From contig JAQYUZ010000043.1 in the NCBI GenBank assembly GCA_033819885.1, forward strand, positions 1-64,000: a stretch of 64,000 nucleotides of DNA, read 5' to 3'. Origin of the DNA: Microbotryomycetes sp. JL201. Taxonomy: Eukaryota > Basidiomycota > Microbotryomycetes. The notes under the pieces were generated by a model. It was not told where the DNA came from. It searched no databases and saw only the letters and a list, made by a program, of their open reading frames with translations. Shown here piece after piece: positions 1 to 10,288 of this stretch; the stretch's first letter is position 1, and every line of letters begins with the position of its first letter. Position numbers and translations under genes: made by a program.

Positions 1-76
1 CCCTAACCCTAACCCTAACCCTAACCCTAACCCTAACCCTAACCCTAACCCTAACCCTAACCCTAACCCTAACCCT
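1..76. repeat. Telomeric repeat array (CCCTAA)n
   Basis: Twelve perfect CCCTAA units followed by a partial CCCT, after which the sequence becomes unique at about position 77. The C-rich strand reads 5' to 3' from the window start, as expected at a left chromosome end (TTAGGG on the other strand). The array is short and may be trimmed by assembly. TTAGGG is the usual telomere repeat of many filamentous and basidiomycete fungi. Confidence 0.97.
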
Positions 77-603
77 TATACAACTCGAGGTGCGACGTAT
101 ACGACTCGAGTCGCCACAGACCGAAGCGCGTCTCATGCAGCACATTGCCCAGACCGAAGCGCGTCTCATGCAGCACATTGCCGAAGCTGAGCTTCGAATG
201 AGGGAAGACGTGCGTACGGTCGTCGTCAATGGGGCTCTTCGCGTCGAGAACAAGGTTTGTCATTGCTCAGTTGCCTCAACTTTGAAATTGACAGTATTTG
301 TGGTCAGCGGAAGAATGCGTCGCGATGTGCAGCTCGCCTTGGCGAGTGGGACGCTGTTTACAATATACGTGGCGACCCAGTCCCTCTGGACCTACCCGTG
401 GGTGCTGACCCGGTTCTGCTGTCCGATCTGCCAGCTGACAGAGACATCAATCTTTGCAGGCCATCGCTTCTGCCGACGCCATTGCTCAACTCAGCATGCA
501 GCAGCTCAATACGTGGACGACATACTACATGCACGGACAACCTGGCCCGGCGCCGCGCACAGCGGAACGCAAGCGATCGTTCCTCCTGGAACAATGCACG
601 TGA
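77..603 (+). pseudogene. Possible 3' remnant of a coiled-coil protein gene cut by the telomere
   Basis: The plus-strand frame through the 33-bp repeat is open all the way back into the telomere array, with no start codon between array and repeat. It reads through two 11-residue helical repeats and an acidic/arginine-rich helix to an AAG just before a possible donor (GTTTGT, 255). A good acceptor (CTTTGCAG, ends 459) leads in the same phase into 47 codons ending in TGA at 601-603. The join is inferred; one or more exons could lie in the 205-bp gap. The product is not recognised. If correct, this is the C-terminal end of a gene whose 5' part was lost when the telomere was added. It could also be chance open frame in subtelomeric DNA. 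Confidence 0.35.
118..183. repeat. 33-bp tandem duplication next to the telomere
   Basis: Positions 118-150 and 151-183 are the same 33-base unit and differ only at the last base. Read on the plus strand the unit encodes an 11-residue helical peptide repeated in frame (QTEARLMQHIA). Because it keeps frame it looks like a duplication inside a coding region and not a subtelomeric satellite. Confidence 0.8.
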
Positions 604-1028
604 TTTCAGTGTCTCTTTCGTTCTCCTTTCTTTCAAAGTAGTCGTCGTGCCGTTTGTTGTTGTCAGAGTGCCATGTCCAAGTGATTATTTCTTTCACTCA
701 ATTTCGGTCCGAGACGGTGTGGCCGATGAGCGTTGCAGACTTGTGCATCGTGCACGCGTGCTCATTTTTCACAATCTATGAACACCAGCTCGAGACGTCT
801 GAGAGGGCGCAGGTTCACGTTGAGACAAAAAGCCACAGATGAATTGACAAAGAAGAAAAAAGGTATTTGATACACGAGAGAAAGAAAACCTGCACCGCCA
901 ATAGTATCGACGTCCAAAAGCGATATGTTGCGTGCTGAATCACGGGCACGCGTCGCGAGTCAGATCGAATTTCAAGCCGCGTTGCCCGAACCGAAACGAC
1001 AACGACGTACGATCGCTTTCAGTCGTAA
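604..1028. other. Gap downstream of YRA1, no gene seen
   Basis: About 425 bp between the telomere-proximal open frame and the 3' end of the minus-strand YRA1 gene. Short open frames are present in several frames but none has recognisable content or conserved splice structure. It should contain the YRA1 3' UTR and polyadenylation region on the minus strand. Confidence 0.5.
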
Positions 1029-2330
1029 TCAAGCCGAAGGCTGAGCCGAGGTACCGTTAGCCTGAGCTTGTGCCTGATAGTCGGCCATCTCGGCGTCCAA
1101 ACTCTCGAGCGTCGCCTTTGGACGAGCGCCGCCGCGTGCCGGCTTGCGGCCGGTCTTTTGCGCTGGTCGAGCTTGTCGAGCCGATCCTCCAGCAGCAGCA
1201 ACGACTCTGAGCACGAACAAGACGGTCAGACGCAGTTATAAAACAACATTGCTGCACGCGTAAAACTCACGAGCTGACAGGTGCGGCAGGTGGACCACTA
1301 AGACGAGCAGCAAGCGGCGGCTTGACAATGTCGGGGTTGAAGATGACGTCGACACGAATCTTGTTCTCTGAAGGTCGAATATAAGATATTGTAGGCGGCA
1401 GGAGATGAAGCGAGAGAATCGTTTGCGTCAGGACCGTTCAGAAACGAGAGAGCGTGTTGAATGCGAGGCGAGATCGGATCGTCATGTCTGGCAGGAGCTA
1501 CAGAGCGAGCGCAGACCAAAGAGTGCCCCCTATGAGTTTGAAACAAGCCATCCGCGCGCAAATTTGCTTGCGACAACGCTCGTACACTAGCGGAAACACG
1601 TGCGAGCGTACGAGACCCTGTGACTGGACTGCCACCGCTTGAGCGAATCGTCGCTTTTGCGTCGCGTACGCGTCAATCTCTGCTTGGAGGTCCAGCACGG
1701 TTTCCGCGCTTGTGTGCTACCGCTCGCTTGCGTCCTGCACTGTGCAAACGAAAAGGCTTGCTCGATCGACGTGCGCCCGATCAACTTGAAGCGCGTTGCG
1801 CTACACGAAAATCAAAGAGAAAAAAAGTGAAAGCAATCTGTCAACCCACTGTTATCGAGCATGCGACCATTGTACTGTTGCGACGCTTTTGTCGCATGTT
1901 GCGGGTTGCGGAAACCGATGAGCGCCTGTCTCCTGAACACGCCCTTTTTGTCATACACGAGAGCGACAGAGTAGACAGGTCCGACTGTCTCGGTGAACAG
2001 ATCCTGCAAAGGTGCGAGTGGCCAGGGTCAGCCCTACAAGTCGGCGTCGGCACGTGCACGCGCGCGCACGCAAACGCGGTGACTCACCCTGACTTGCTTC
2101 TCCTCGACGTCGTCAGGCAGACCACTCATGATGATCTGGTTGCCAATGACGCCGCCAAGGGCTGGCGGCAAAATGGTCGGGACGGCTGCAGCCATTGGAC
2201 TGGCGGCGGCGGCGGCGGCGGGCGCGTCTGCCTTGCGTTGCGCGCCTGCACCCGAGCGGCGGCTCTGCGACGGCTTGCGAGCCTGCTTCTTTGACGAGAT
2301 GATGTCGTCGAGGGACTGGTCAACGGCCAT
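1029..2330 (-). CDS. YRA1: mRNA export adaptor Yra1/ALYREF (REF family RRM protein)
   Basis: REF/Aly proteins bind nascent mRNA in the nucleus and hand it to the export receptor Mex67/NXF1. Four exons: 2330-2088, 2003-1850, 1367-1271, 1206-1029; together 224 codons in frame (223 residues). The N-terminus has the REF-N box (MAVDQSLDDIISSKK), followed by a basic and Ala-rich linker. The RRM starts near residue 65, and its last strand (IRVDVIFNP) lies in exon 3. The C-terminus has the REF-C box (ATLESLDAEMADYQA). Introns 1 and 3 are 84 and 64 bp; intron 2, inside the RRM, is 482 bp and far longer than the neighbours. Phase continuity across the long intron restores a normal RRM, so I trust it. 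The gene is divergent from the GPI protein gene at 2933. Confidence 0.92.
1368..1849 (-). promoter_or_regulatory. Long intron 2 of YRA1, candidate autoregulatory intron
   Basis: Seen: a 482-bp intron with donor GTGGGT and acceptor TTCAG in a window where most introns are 55-90 bp. Known: in Saccharomyces cerevisiae YRA1 is one of few intron-bearing genes, its intron is exceptionally long, and inefficient splicing of it mediates negative feedback on Yra1 level. Inferred: the same logic may operate here although the intron sits at a different place (inside the RRM). The intron also carries a minus-strand frame of about 66 codons (1498-1698) that I could not identify. Confidence 0.5.
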
Positions 2331-2932
2331 AGACTGTGGACGTGCAAGAACGACGGGAAACGACGCGTGCGTGTCGTCGAAGGAAAACAGGGCGGCACGG
2401 ACGTCAGCGCTGGACGAGCATGTAGCCTCTTTGACGGCAATGTCTGCTCACCATGGTGAGCGGGCGGTCAACGGGATGAGGCGAGAACGCGAGTGCACGC
2501 GCGGACCCAGCCACGAGTCACCAATAGGGGGTCTACGAGCCTACATGTACAAAGACAGGCGCGGCTGCAGACGACTGGTAGCCTCGCTTGTTACACCGAT
2601 AGTACTCTCTCGGATTTTCTTCTGTAATGCAAAGCTCGATCGCGCGCAGTCGCCTAGCTCGAGGCAGTGCAGACGCTCCACGCGGACTGTGCACTCGAGC
2701 AGCTTAAGAGGGCGCACAGGGGGGCGCGAGTAGTATACAGGAGGTGAATTCATATTTAGCTGTCCCGAGTGTTTGAGTTCGGACGAGTCGTGTTGAGTGA
2801 CTGCGCGGTGCGAGGTGGGTGCGATGCGATGCCGAGCCTTTCCTCGCCCTTCCTTTCCTTGCCACTTTCGCTCTCTCCTCGCTCCCATACCTCGCTTGCG
2901 TCCGTCTCCCTAGAGCTTCAACGCCTACAGCC
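2331..2932. promoter_or_regulatory. Shared upstream region of YRA1 and the GPI protein gene
   Basis: About 600 bp between divergent start codons. The last 100 bases before the plus-strand ATG (about 2835-2925) are strongly pyrimidine-rich (runs of CTTTCC and CTCTC), a pattern common just upstream of highly expressed fungal genes. No open frame in the interval has recognisable content. Confidence 0.5.
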
Positions 2933-4458
2933 ATGCTCTTCAAAGTCTCGCTCCTCGCGGCCGTCGCCAGCGTCGTGTCAGCCCAAGGTGAGCCATGTCA
3001 TTTCCGAACGATATCGCCTCGCCTGAGCCGCCTGTGGCGTGCCCAGTTGCACAAGCCGCGTCACCTGGCCCTGTACCATGGGGGCCATGCATCGGATCAG
3101 ACTGCTTTGCCTTGCTAGAGCATGCGGTGGCCCCGACTGGCCCTCGCGCCGATCAGATCGCTCAACACGATGGGCCCGGCCGTCACTTGCACTCAAAGCA
3201 CAAGCACTTTGCGGGCAGTGTAGACTGCATCGATCAAGAATGCGTCGCCGCCCTTAAACAGCGGGCCAGATCGCTTTCATGACCCCGATAGCTGACTTGT
3301 CTCGATCGCTCAACGATTCGTTTCCAGGCCAGCTTATTATCAACACACCCACTGCACTCATCCAGTGCCAGCCTTACGCTGTCACATGGTCTGGAGGTGA
3401 CAGCTCGCAATGTGAGTACATGATATATACGAGGCGCTCTCGCGACAAGCTGCTCCAGGCGTGCCGCGCCGAAGCGGCCTGCGCGGCATTGACACTCGTG
3501 GCTGACCTCATTCTGCCGCTCAACAGACTTTGTTTCCGTTCTGCCTGGTGGTCAAGGCTCTGCCGCGTAAGTCTACATGGGCATGATCCGTGTGGGAAGA
3601 CCTGCAGAAAGCTGACTTTGGTCAATAGCGCCATCGAGACTCTCGGCGATCAGCCCACAACGGCCACAACCTACACATGGGTGCGTTCGAAATTCTGCAT
3701 GCCGGTCGCCAGCTCATAGCTGACGTCCACGATCGCAGGTCGTCAACATCGCTGCTGGCACCTCGGTCACGCTTCGTGTGATTGACGCTGCTGGGCAAGT
3801 TTGACATGCGTTTATAGCATAGACGTAGACACTAACCAGGTGTCTCGTGGCACAGTGCCCAAGCTTTGACTGCCCCGGTCACTATCCAACAGTCGAGCAT
3901 CGACACTTGCCTGGGCACCAGTGCTGGCGGCTCCTCCGGCTCGGCCTCGGCCTCTGCTCCTGCCTCTTCGGGCTCGTCTGCTGCATCGGCTGCCTCCTCC
4001 GCTTCGTCTGTCGTTGCATCTGCTTCGTCTGCTGCTTCGTCCGTCGCATCGTCCGCTGCATCTTCAGCCTCGTCAGTCGCTTCTTCGGCCACCACCGCCA
4101 TCACTGCTTCCTCGTCTGCTGCTGCGTATGTTTTCAAGCACATCTGTGGCACGGCGCTCTCAGCTAACGAACCTGTTGCGTAGCTCTTCGGCTGCCGGCG
4201 GCAACTCTATGGGCATGACCGCTTCGGGCTCAGCGTAAGTGTCGAGCGTGAGCCGGTCTATTTCGTACATCTGCTCATACGTTCCTCCGGATCTAGACCT
4301 TCGCCTTCGACCTCGCCCACCTCGGGTGCCGGCATCGCCAAGGTTGGGCAAGTCTTTTCAAACTCCGAGCTGGCGGCTTACAGCTGACTGAGTTTGCCAT
4401 GGACAGCGTCACTGGCCTCGCACTTGCAGGTGCTGCTGCTCTCGCCGTCCTTGCCTAA
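2933..4458 (+). CDS. Secreted Ser/Ala-rich GPI-anchored cell-surface protein with KRE9/KNH-type N-domain
   Basis: A signal peptide is encoded in exon 1 (MLFKVSLLAAVASVVSAQ, 2933-2987). Exons 3328-3411, 3527-3566, 3629-3680 and 3739-3794 encode a beta-sandwich domain of the kind annotated as Ser-Thr-rich GPI-anchored (KRE9/KNH N-terminal); its signatures are INTPTALIQCQPY, VTWSGGD, FVSVLPGG and AAGTSVTLRVIDA. Exons 3856-4125, 4184-4234 and 4297-4347 give a low-complexity Ser/Ala/Val stalk, and 4407-4458 a hydrophobic C-terminus (VTGLALAGAAALAVLA) that fits a GPI signal. The total is 237 codons including the stop. Intron 1 is 340 bp; the introns at 3795 and 4348 use GC donors (GCAAGT). Such proteins sit in the wall or plasma membrane; exact role unknown. 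The last junction is the least certain. Confidence 0.85.
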
Positions 4459-6055
4459 GTGGTAGCGGGAATTCAGCAGACACTGGAACAATCACAATCT
4501 TATTTCGCTCTCGGGTTTACAAATACCGAGACAATTCTATTACGCAGAGCCCAACTACGCACTGCATGTCTCCAACCTCCTTGATCTTCCGTAATGACGT
4601 TCCGCCACCCGGTTTCTTGACGTATAAAAATTCTCTCCTTTGGTTGCTGTCTGAATTGGAAATACTCGGCTTGATATTAAGAGTGACTGTCCGAAACGGA
4701 TAATCAGGAATCGACTGAGCACGCGCACCCTACATCCGATCAGCCTGGATTGGCTTCAAGTGTCATGCCAAAGTGCCTGTTACATTTTGGACATCATTGC
4801 CCGCCAGGCTCTGTACCATTGACGCCTCTGTTGCCACGAATGGGTTGGCGTGGACAAGAAAGCTATCTAGCGCAAACAGCTTAAGGATTATCACTGAGGC
4901 AGCAACGTTGGCTCTGCGCGTTTTCATTCGTCTGAAATGCCATCCAATGCCTGATCAAACCCGTGGACAGGCCGCCCGACGCACCCCGGTGGGAAACCGG
5001 TGGCAGTGGTCGCATGCAAAATGCTGTGCAAGACTCCTGACCCTTTAAAGACTGGCCAGAGGAGACTCAAATGATCCTCTTACACTCAACAATGTGCTGA
5101 TTCCCCCTGCACCATCTCATGCGAGCTGACGGGCTCGACTTATATTGTTCCTAGTAGACTCTGACCTCGCTTGAATGCGCTTGCACCTTTGCCACTGCAC
5201 AGTTCGACCGGACCAAGTCGAGAGAACACAGACTTTTGTTTCTGTGAATTACTTATTGCAGTAGGTCCTCGAGCTCACTGAGATCTGTGCGTTCGCACAA
5301 GATTCCGTGGACGGTCAATGTTCGCGAGGGGAGCAAAATTTACTGCGCTTCGTCGAGCTTGCTCCCGTTAGAAAGACACTCGAGATCTGCTACAGGGTCA
5401 AGAGGTAGTCGGGTACATATCAGCACGGTGTTCTTGCATTAGCTTGCCATATCGACTATTGCAAGCACAAGACCATCGGACCGGACCGACACTTCTTGAA
5501 CAGGAAGCGAGCGGTTTGACGCCCACCACTTGCATACTCTGTTTTTTCTCGCACTCTTTTGAGTAACGACTAGACATTGGATATCTTAACCACGCCTGTA
5601 CTGATTCCGTATTGGCTTCGAGGAATAAGCGCACTCTGGATGCTTGGCATGGGCTCGGCAGCGCTCTTCGTCTAGCCGATCGAGTCGACTCGTCTCTTTC
5701 AGCCCATCTGTTCTGTTCTTTACCAACGATCAAGGTTATCCAGACTGACCACAGAAACTGTCTCTCTTGCTATGAAAACCTCTCTTGTAACCAATCCGTG
5801 AGCAAGACCCGCGTTGCCGCACGACAAGCGATAGTACACGAGTCTTACTGCTCGACGAGACTCTGAACTCGCACCAAGTCTCTCAGCTCATCGGACTGTG
5901 TGTTTGCCTCACGCAACGTGCCCCTCCTCGTGACATGACCAATGAAGAAAGAGTGTCTGTATCTGTCATTTACAAATTAGAACCATCACCAACAGAAACA
6001 CGTCGTCCAGACAAATGAAACAGAAGTGATAGCCTCATCCAAGAAAACAAACGGA
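4459..6055. other. 1.6-kb gap, no gene recognised
   Basis: The interval between the GPI protein gene and the 3' end of the minus-strand DJ-1 gene is the second largest empty stretch in the window. Open frames exist on both strands (for example 4773-5048 plus and 5398-5733 minus) but their translations have no domain, compositional or splice pattern that supports a gene. No tandem or inverted repeat was noticed by eye. A non-coding RNA or a fast-evolving small gene cannot be ruled out. Confidence 0.5.
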
Positions 6056-8135
6056 TCAAAGGATCATGGGTCCGGCAACTTCGGCTCGTTTGGCTTCTCC
6101 AGCGAGCATGGCGACAATCTGTAGCGCCCATTCCATCGCTGTACCAGGACCGCGACTGTTGATGTAGCTCGAATGTCAGTCATATTGACCGAAAAAGGGA
6201 CATTGGTACTTTACCTTGTAACCAGATTGCGCGAAACGACTACACGTTCTTCTGAATATCGATAGTCTGCAATCGGAATCGTCACACTTTTGCCAATCTT
6301 TGGCAACCAGTCTCCGTGCGCCATGCTCACGCTTCTCAAGTTCAGCCTTGACGCTCGGATGACTTGTAATCTTTTCGCCTTCGGCGATCCCACTCGTTTT
6401 GGCTGCGAGCGAACCCGCACAGATCATACCGACGAGCTTGCCCTGATCGTAGAACTGTCTGATGAGCTGTTGAACGCCCTTGTCTTTGCTCAAACGTCTG
6501 GTCCCGGTGGAAGAACCGTGATCAGTCTAGGTTTGGTACGCGAAACCGCTTCTCATTTAATCACTGACTCTGCACCCTTGGCGCCCCCGGGAATAATCTG
6601 CAATAGCCCACGCGTCAAGTCGAAATCAGACAGAATGCCTAGAAAGCACGCACCACTGCATCAAAATCGTCCTTGTGCTCGGGCTTGAGTGTCTCAAACT
6701 GTGTGTCTGCAATCATCTTGGCGCCACGGCTTAGCGTGACATACTGCAATCGACGGAGTATAGGTCAGTCGGACAATAAGCTCTATGACAGTCAAAGACG
6801 ATCACAGACCGGCAAGGATTGGCTCGGCGAAAACTGTGGCGAGACAGACACGAGCGTCGGCGTTAGACTAGCTCTGACGAAAATGTCGTACGCGATGACC
6901 GTCTCCATCTCCTCCGAGCCATCAGCCATGAGGATCAACACTCGTTTTTCTCCCTCTTGCTTTTCGAGCGGAGCAAAAGTTTGAGCGGCTGCCCGCTTGA
7001 TAGCCGACGCCGCTCGCTTGACGCTCGTCGACCGCGTCAGAGGCTTGTCCTCGAGCGTGACGCCTTTACGCTCGCCTGCCGGCAACGATTGCTCGTACAG
7101 AGGAACGGCGCCATTGACGTAGCCTTGTCCTTCGCTGCCGTTCGATGCTGCCCCGCCCGAGTTTGTTCTGGCTCTGTTCAGCCGACCTGGGTTCTGGCTC
7201 GAGACTGGCGGTCCCTTGTTGTTGGCACGCTGAGATTGCGAGCGCCGAGGAGCCGGGTTCCACTCTTCGGTGTCGGACGTCTTGCGATTTGTGCTGGTGT
7301 ATGCGGCGCCTTGTGGCGCAAACGTTACACCCGGTGCCGACATGCCAGACTGTACGCCTCCGATATCGTTCGCGCTGAGCAAAGAGTCAAATGAGCTCAG
7401 AAAGTCTGCAGTGGTGGCCTGCAGAACAGCTCACCGTGCGCCAAGCGAGTCTGGATGCCTTGCGCGACCGTTCGCCTCGCCATCCGACAAAGTTCCGTGG
7501 GGCGGCTGCGGAAAGTAAGAGTCTGCAAGTGGCAAGAGGGTGAAACGTATGTGAGTGTCTTTGTCTGACAACGCTAGTCTTGCTTTCGTCTCGGGCGGGA
7601 CCGCAGCGTACGGGGCCCAACACACAGTCCCGGCCGCCACGCGCGATCGAGTCTCTGTCGAGACTCTTTATCGGCGCGAGCAGCTTCGTATGCTACGGAT
7701 CTTCACTGGACGTCGCGCCAACGAACAGATAGCGCGCTTGTTGTCGCCTCATCGTCTCGTCTGGGCAGTTCGATTGACGCTTGCGTTTGGCTCGAACCGG
7801 GGCAATACACGCGCAAACTGACCTGGTGGTGGAGATGTTGACAAATCTGTGCCTTGCGGAGGCGCTGCCGTCTTGCGACTGGTGGTGCGCGGCGGAAAGT
7901 CTTGCGCCGGCGAAGGCGTTCTCGCCGCATTAGGGCCAGCAGCGACAGGCACGGGCATTGTGTTAGACGTAGAGCGTTGTTTTGCTCCTGTGCCGTTGTT
8001 GCCAGTGCTGCCGTTCGTGTCTTTGCTCGAGCGCGAGCGCGACAAGCTGCGCACGAGTCGCTTGAAGCCGCTCTCTCGCTCCTGAGCAGGCGCAGTCGCA
8101 CCATTGCCGGTCTCGCTGGATTGGTTGTACGCCAT
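6056..8135 (-). CDS. DJ-1/PfpI family protein with long N-terminal extension
   Basis: DJ-1 superfamily members act as glyoxalase III, deglycase-type or redox-sensing proteins. The start of the fold reads RVLILMADGSEEME, with the conserved acidic residue near the cysteine pocket. Further exons give YVTLSRGAKMIAD (from 6743), IIPGGAKGAE and the nucleophile elbow GMICAGSLAA (cysteine present), then YSEERVVVSRNLVTSRGPGTA and a C-terminus ending at TGA 6056-6058. All core motifs are intact. Upstream, a continuous frame of about 140 residues (7374 to about 6930) precedes the fold. Two further exons (8135-7823, 7522-7435) join in phase, giving a Ser/Pro/Arg-rich disordered extension of about 275 residues. 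The extension has no recognised domain. One donor near 6840 is unresolved. The first two exons are less certain than the rest. Confidence 0.82.
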
Positions 8136-8462
8136 GACGCGTCGCGCAGGTGTGTGTCGGGCTGGAAACCGCGAGTCGCGACCGTGAGACGCGTCTGCCG
8201 ACCGACTGCGCGCAGCCATTTCACCTCGTCTGACCTGCACAGCCATTTCAATATGCACCAAGCCAGTCACTTAGATAATAGTCTGATGAGGACGAGCCTG
8301 CTATTGCGGTAATAGCCAATCTGTCCACAACTTCAAAGCCTGCACGTGACCATACTCGCCCCGGCTCGCCCCTTTGTCGCGCGACGTCATCGACTGCAAG
8401 GCTCCGACCGCTCACCTTCGACGGCCTTTTCCTCCCAGCCTTGCAAATTTCCCAAGACAACA
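8136..8462. promoter_or_regulatory. Shared upstream region of DJ-1 and helical protein genes
   Basis: 327 bp between divergent start codons. The minus-strand frame stays open upstream to 8270, so the DJ-1 start could lie further out and shorten this interval. No other feature seen. Confidence 0.45.
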
Positions 8463-10165
8463 ATGTACTCGAGAACACTTTCACGCGCAACATCAGCACC
8501 TATGCGTCAAGCTAGCGCTCGCGCACAGCTGGCACAAGCAGCACGTCGTCGCCCTACAAACGTCACCTCGAAGCGCCTGTTGCAGACGGTGAGCGGACCC
8601 GTACTCGGCAGCGACATGCTCTCGTCATCTGATACATTACCTCCATAGGACGCTCCCGGATCAACTGCGTCGGGTGCAGGTGCCGGTTCATCGCATGCCG
8701 TTGCCGGTGTTGCAGGAGGTGCCGCCGTCTTGCTCGGCCTGTGAGCCATTTTGGTCCTACGTATTGAATGCCTCTAGGTCACGACAGCTCACATTTTGCT
8801 GTGTTCAACAGCTATGGCTGGTACCACATGTCTGGCACTGCCAAAGTCGTCAACACGTCACGCCAAGTGATTGACCAAGCTCAGCAAGCCAAAGACAAGC
8901 TCGTACAACAAGCCCCTTCGTTCCAAGACGGCCTCGGCATCGTCCGCTCAATCGCAAAATCTTATGCAGCAGCTATTCCAGGCGCAGGTGGAGCTGTAGA
9001 CGCCGCTTTTGATCAGCTCGACAAGCTCGCCAAAGACCACGGACCAGAAGTCCAAAAGCTCGTCAAGGACACGTATGATGATCTCGTCAAGGCTGCGCAA
9101 AGCGGCAAAGATGCCAGCGACAAGATCGCTTCAGTATTGACAGAGGCAGCTCAAAAAGTCCAAAACTTGGTCGGTGCAGAGTCGGAAAAGCTGCTCGGCA
9201 CGCTCAAGGAAAAGTTTCCGGACGCCGGCAATGCCTTGTCTCAACAGTACGACGAGCTGAACAAGTTGGCTGGCAAGCAGTGAGTGTGCATCGTCGGACC
9301 TCGCGCACCTTGATGACGCTGAATTGGATGCATTGCTCAGTGGCCCGGAAGCGTCTCGCATCGCCTCTTCGTTCTACAATGACGCAGCAGCCATCGTTTC
9401 AAAAGGAGGTCTCAACGCTCAAACTCTCGAGTCGGTCCAAAAGCTTTTGCGCGAAAAGACCAACGAAGTCAAGGATTTCTCGCAGCGAGCGGGCAAAGAC
9501 GCTTGGGAAGCTTCTGCCAAGAGCGCAAGTCCTCTGCTTGACAAGATGCCAGACGTCAGGAAATTGGTCGACGACAATGTTGAGAGACTGTCAAGTGTTG
9601 TCGGCGAAGACAAGGCGAAAGCGATCAAAGACATGTACGGTGAACTTGAAAAGATTTCAAAATCGGGTAAATCGTTTGAAGACATGAAGAAAGACGCTCA
9701 AAAGTTGGTCGAGTCAAAGGTCGGAACGTTTGAAGAGTTGAGAAAAAAGGCAGGAGACAAGGGCGGAGACTTGAAAGACCAAGCGTTCAAGTATTTCGAG
9801 TCTGCGACAGGTCTGACGGGCTTTGGCAAGGTGAGTTGGGCAAAATTTCTGGCGTTACGCTTTTCGACTGATGAAAGCGCCCCACGCAACAGACTCTGGA
9901 AGGCATCGACTTGAAAGAGCTGCGAAACGTTGCTGAGAAGCATGGCGAGGAAGGACAAAAGATTCTCTCGAGTGCCTACGATGGTCAGTATCCTTTTGGG
10001 CCTACTTTCCAACAAGATGCGAGTGGAAACTTACTCTTGTGCACTGCCTGGTTTCCAGAAATCAAAGAGATTCTGCAAAAAAAGAGTGAAGAGGCCAAGA
10101 AAGTGGGCGAACAAGCTGCTCAAGATGCAAAAAAAGTCGACAAAGTAGATCAAACATCAGCATGA
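8463..10165 (+). CDS. Conserved fungal helical protein, probably mitochondrial and membrane-anchored
   Basis: Six exons (8463-8588, 8649-8740, 8812-9279, 9341-9830, 9893-9983, 10059-10165) give exactly 458 codons (457 residues). The first 42 residues are rich in Arg, Ser and Ala with no acids, as in a mitochondrial presequence. A Gly/Ala-rich hydrophobic segment (VAGVAGGAAVLLGL) follows and leads into YGWYHMSGTAKVV. The rest is about 370 residues of amphipathic, Lys/Asp-rich helix with repeated KAxDLVKxA-like periodicity, resembling apolipoprotein or LEA-type helices. From memory, similar uncharacterised proteins with a YxWYHxSG motif after one membrane segment are widespread in fungi; no function is established to my knowledge. 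A lipid-associated or membrane-shaping role is only a guess. Confidence 0.85.
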
Positions 10166-10288
10166 ATTTTCACACGCAAAACATTCTAGCTCTTTTGACA
10201 TTGAAATATATTCATGATACCCTCTGCAATCAGACAGGAAAAATGATGTGGGAGTGGACAATGTACAACAACATTCACTACGAAACGT

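Noticed and set aside
5398-5733. 111-codon minus-strand open frame in the subtelomeric gap
   Set aside because: No domain, signal peptide or splice context, and a composition (Ser/Arg/Cys scattered) typical of random frame in this DNA.
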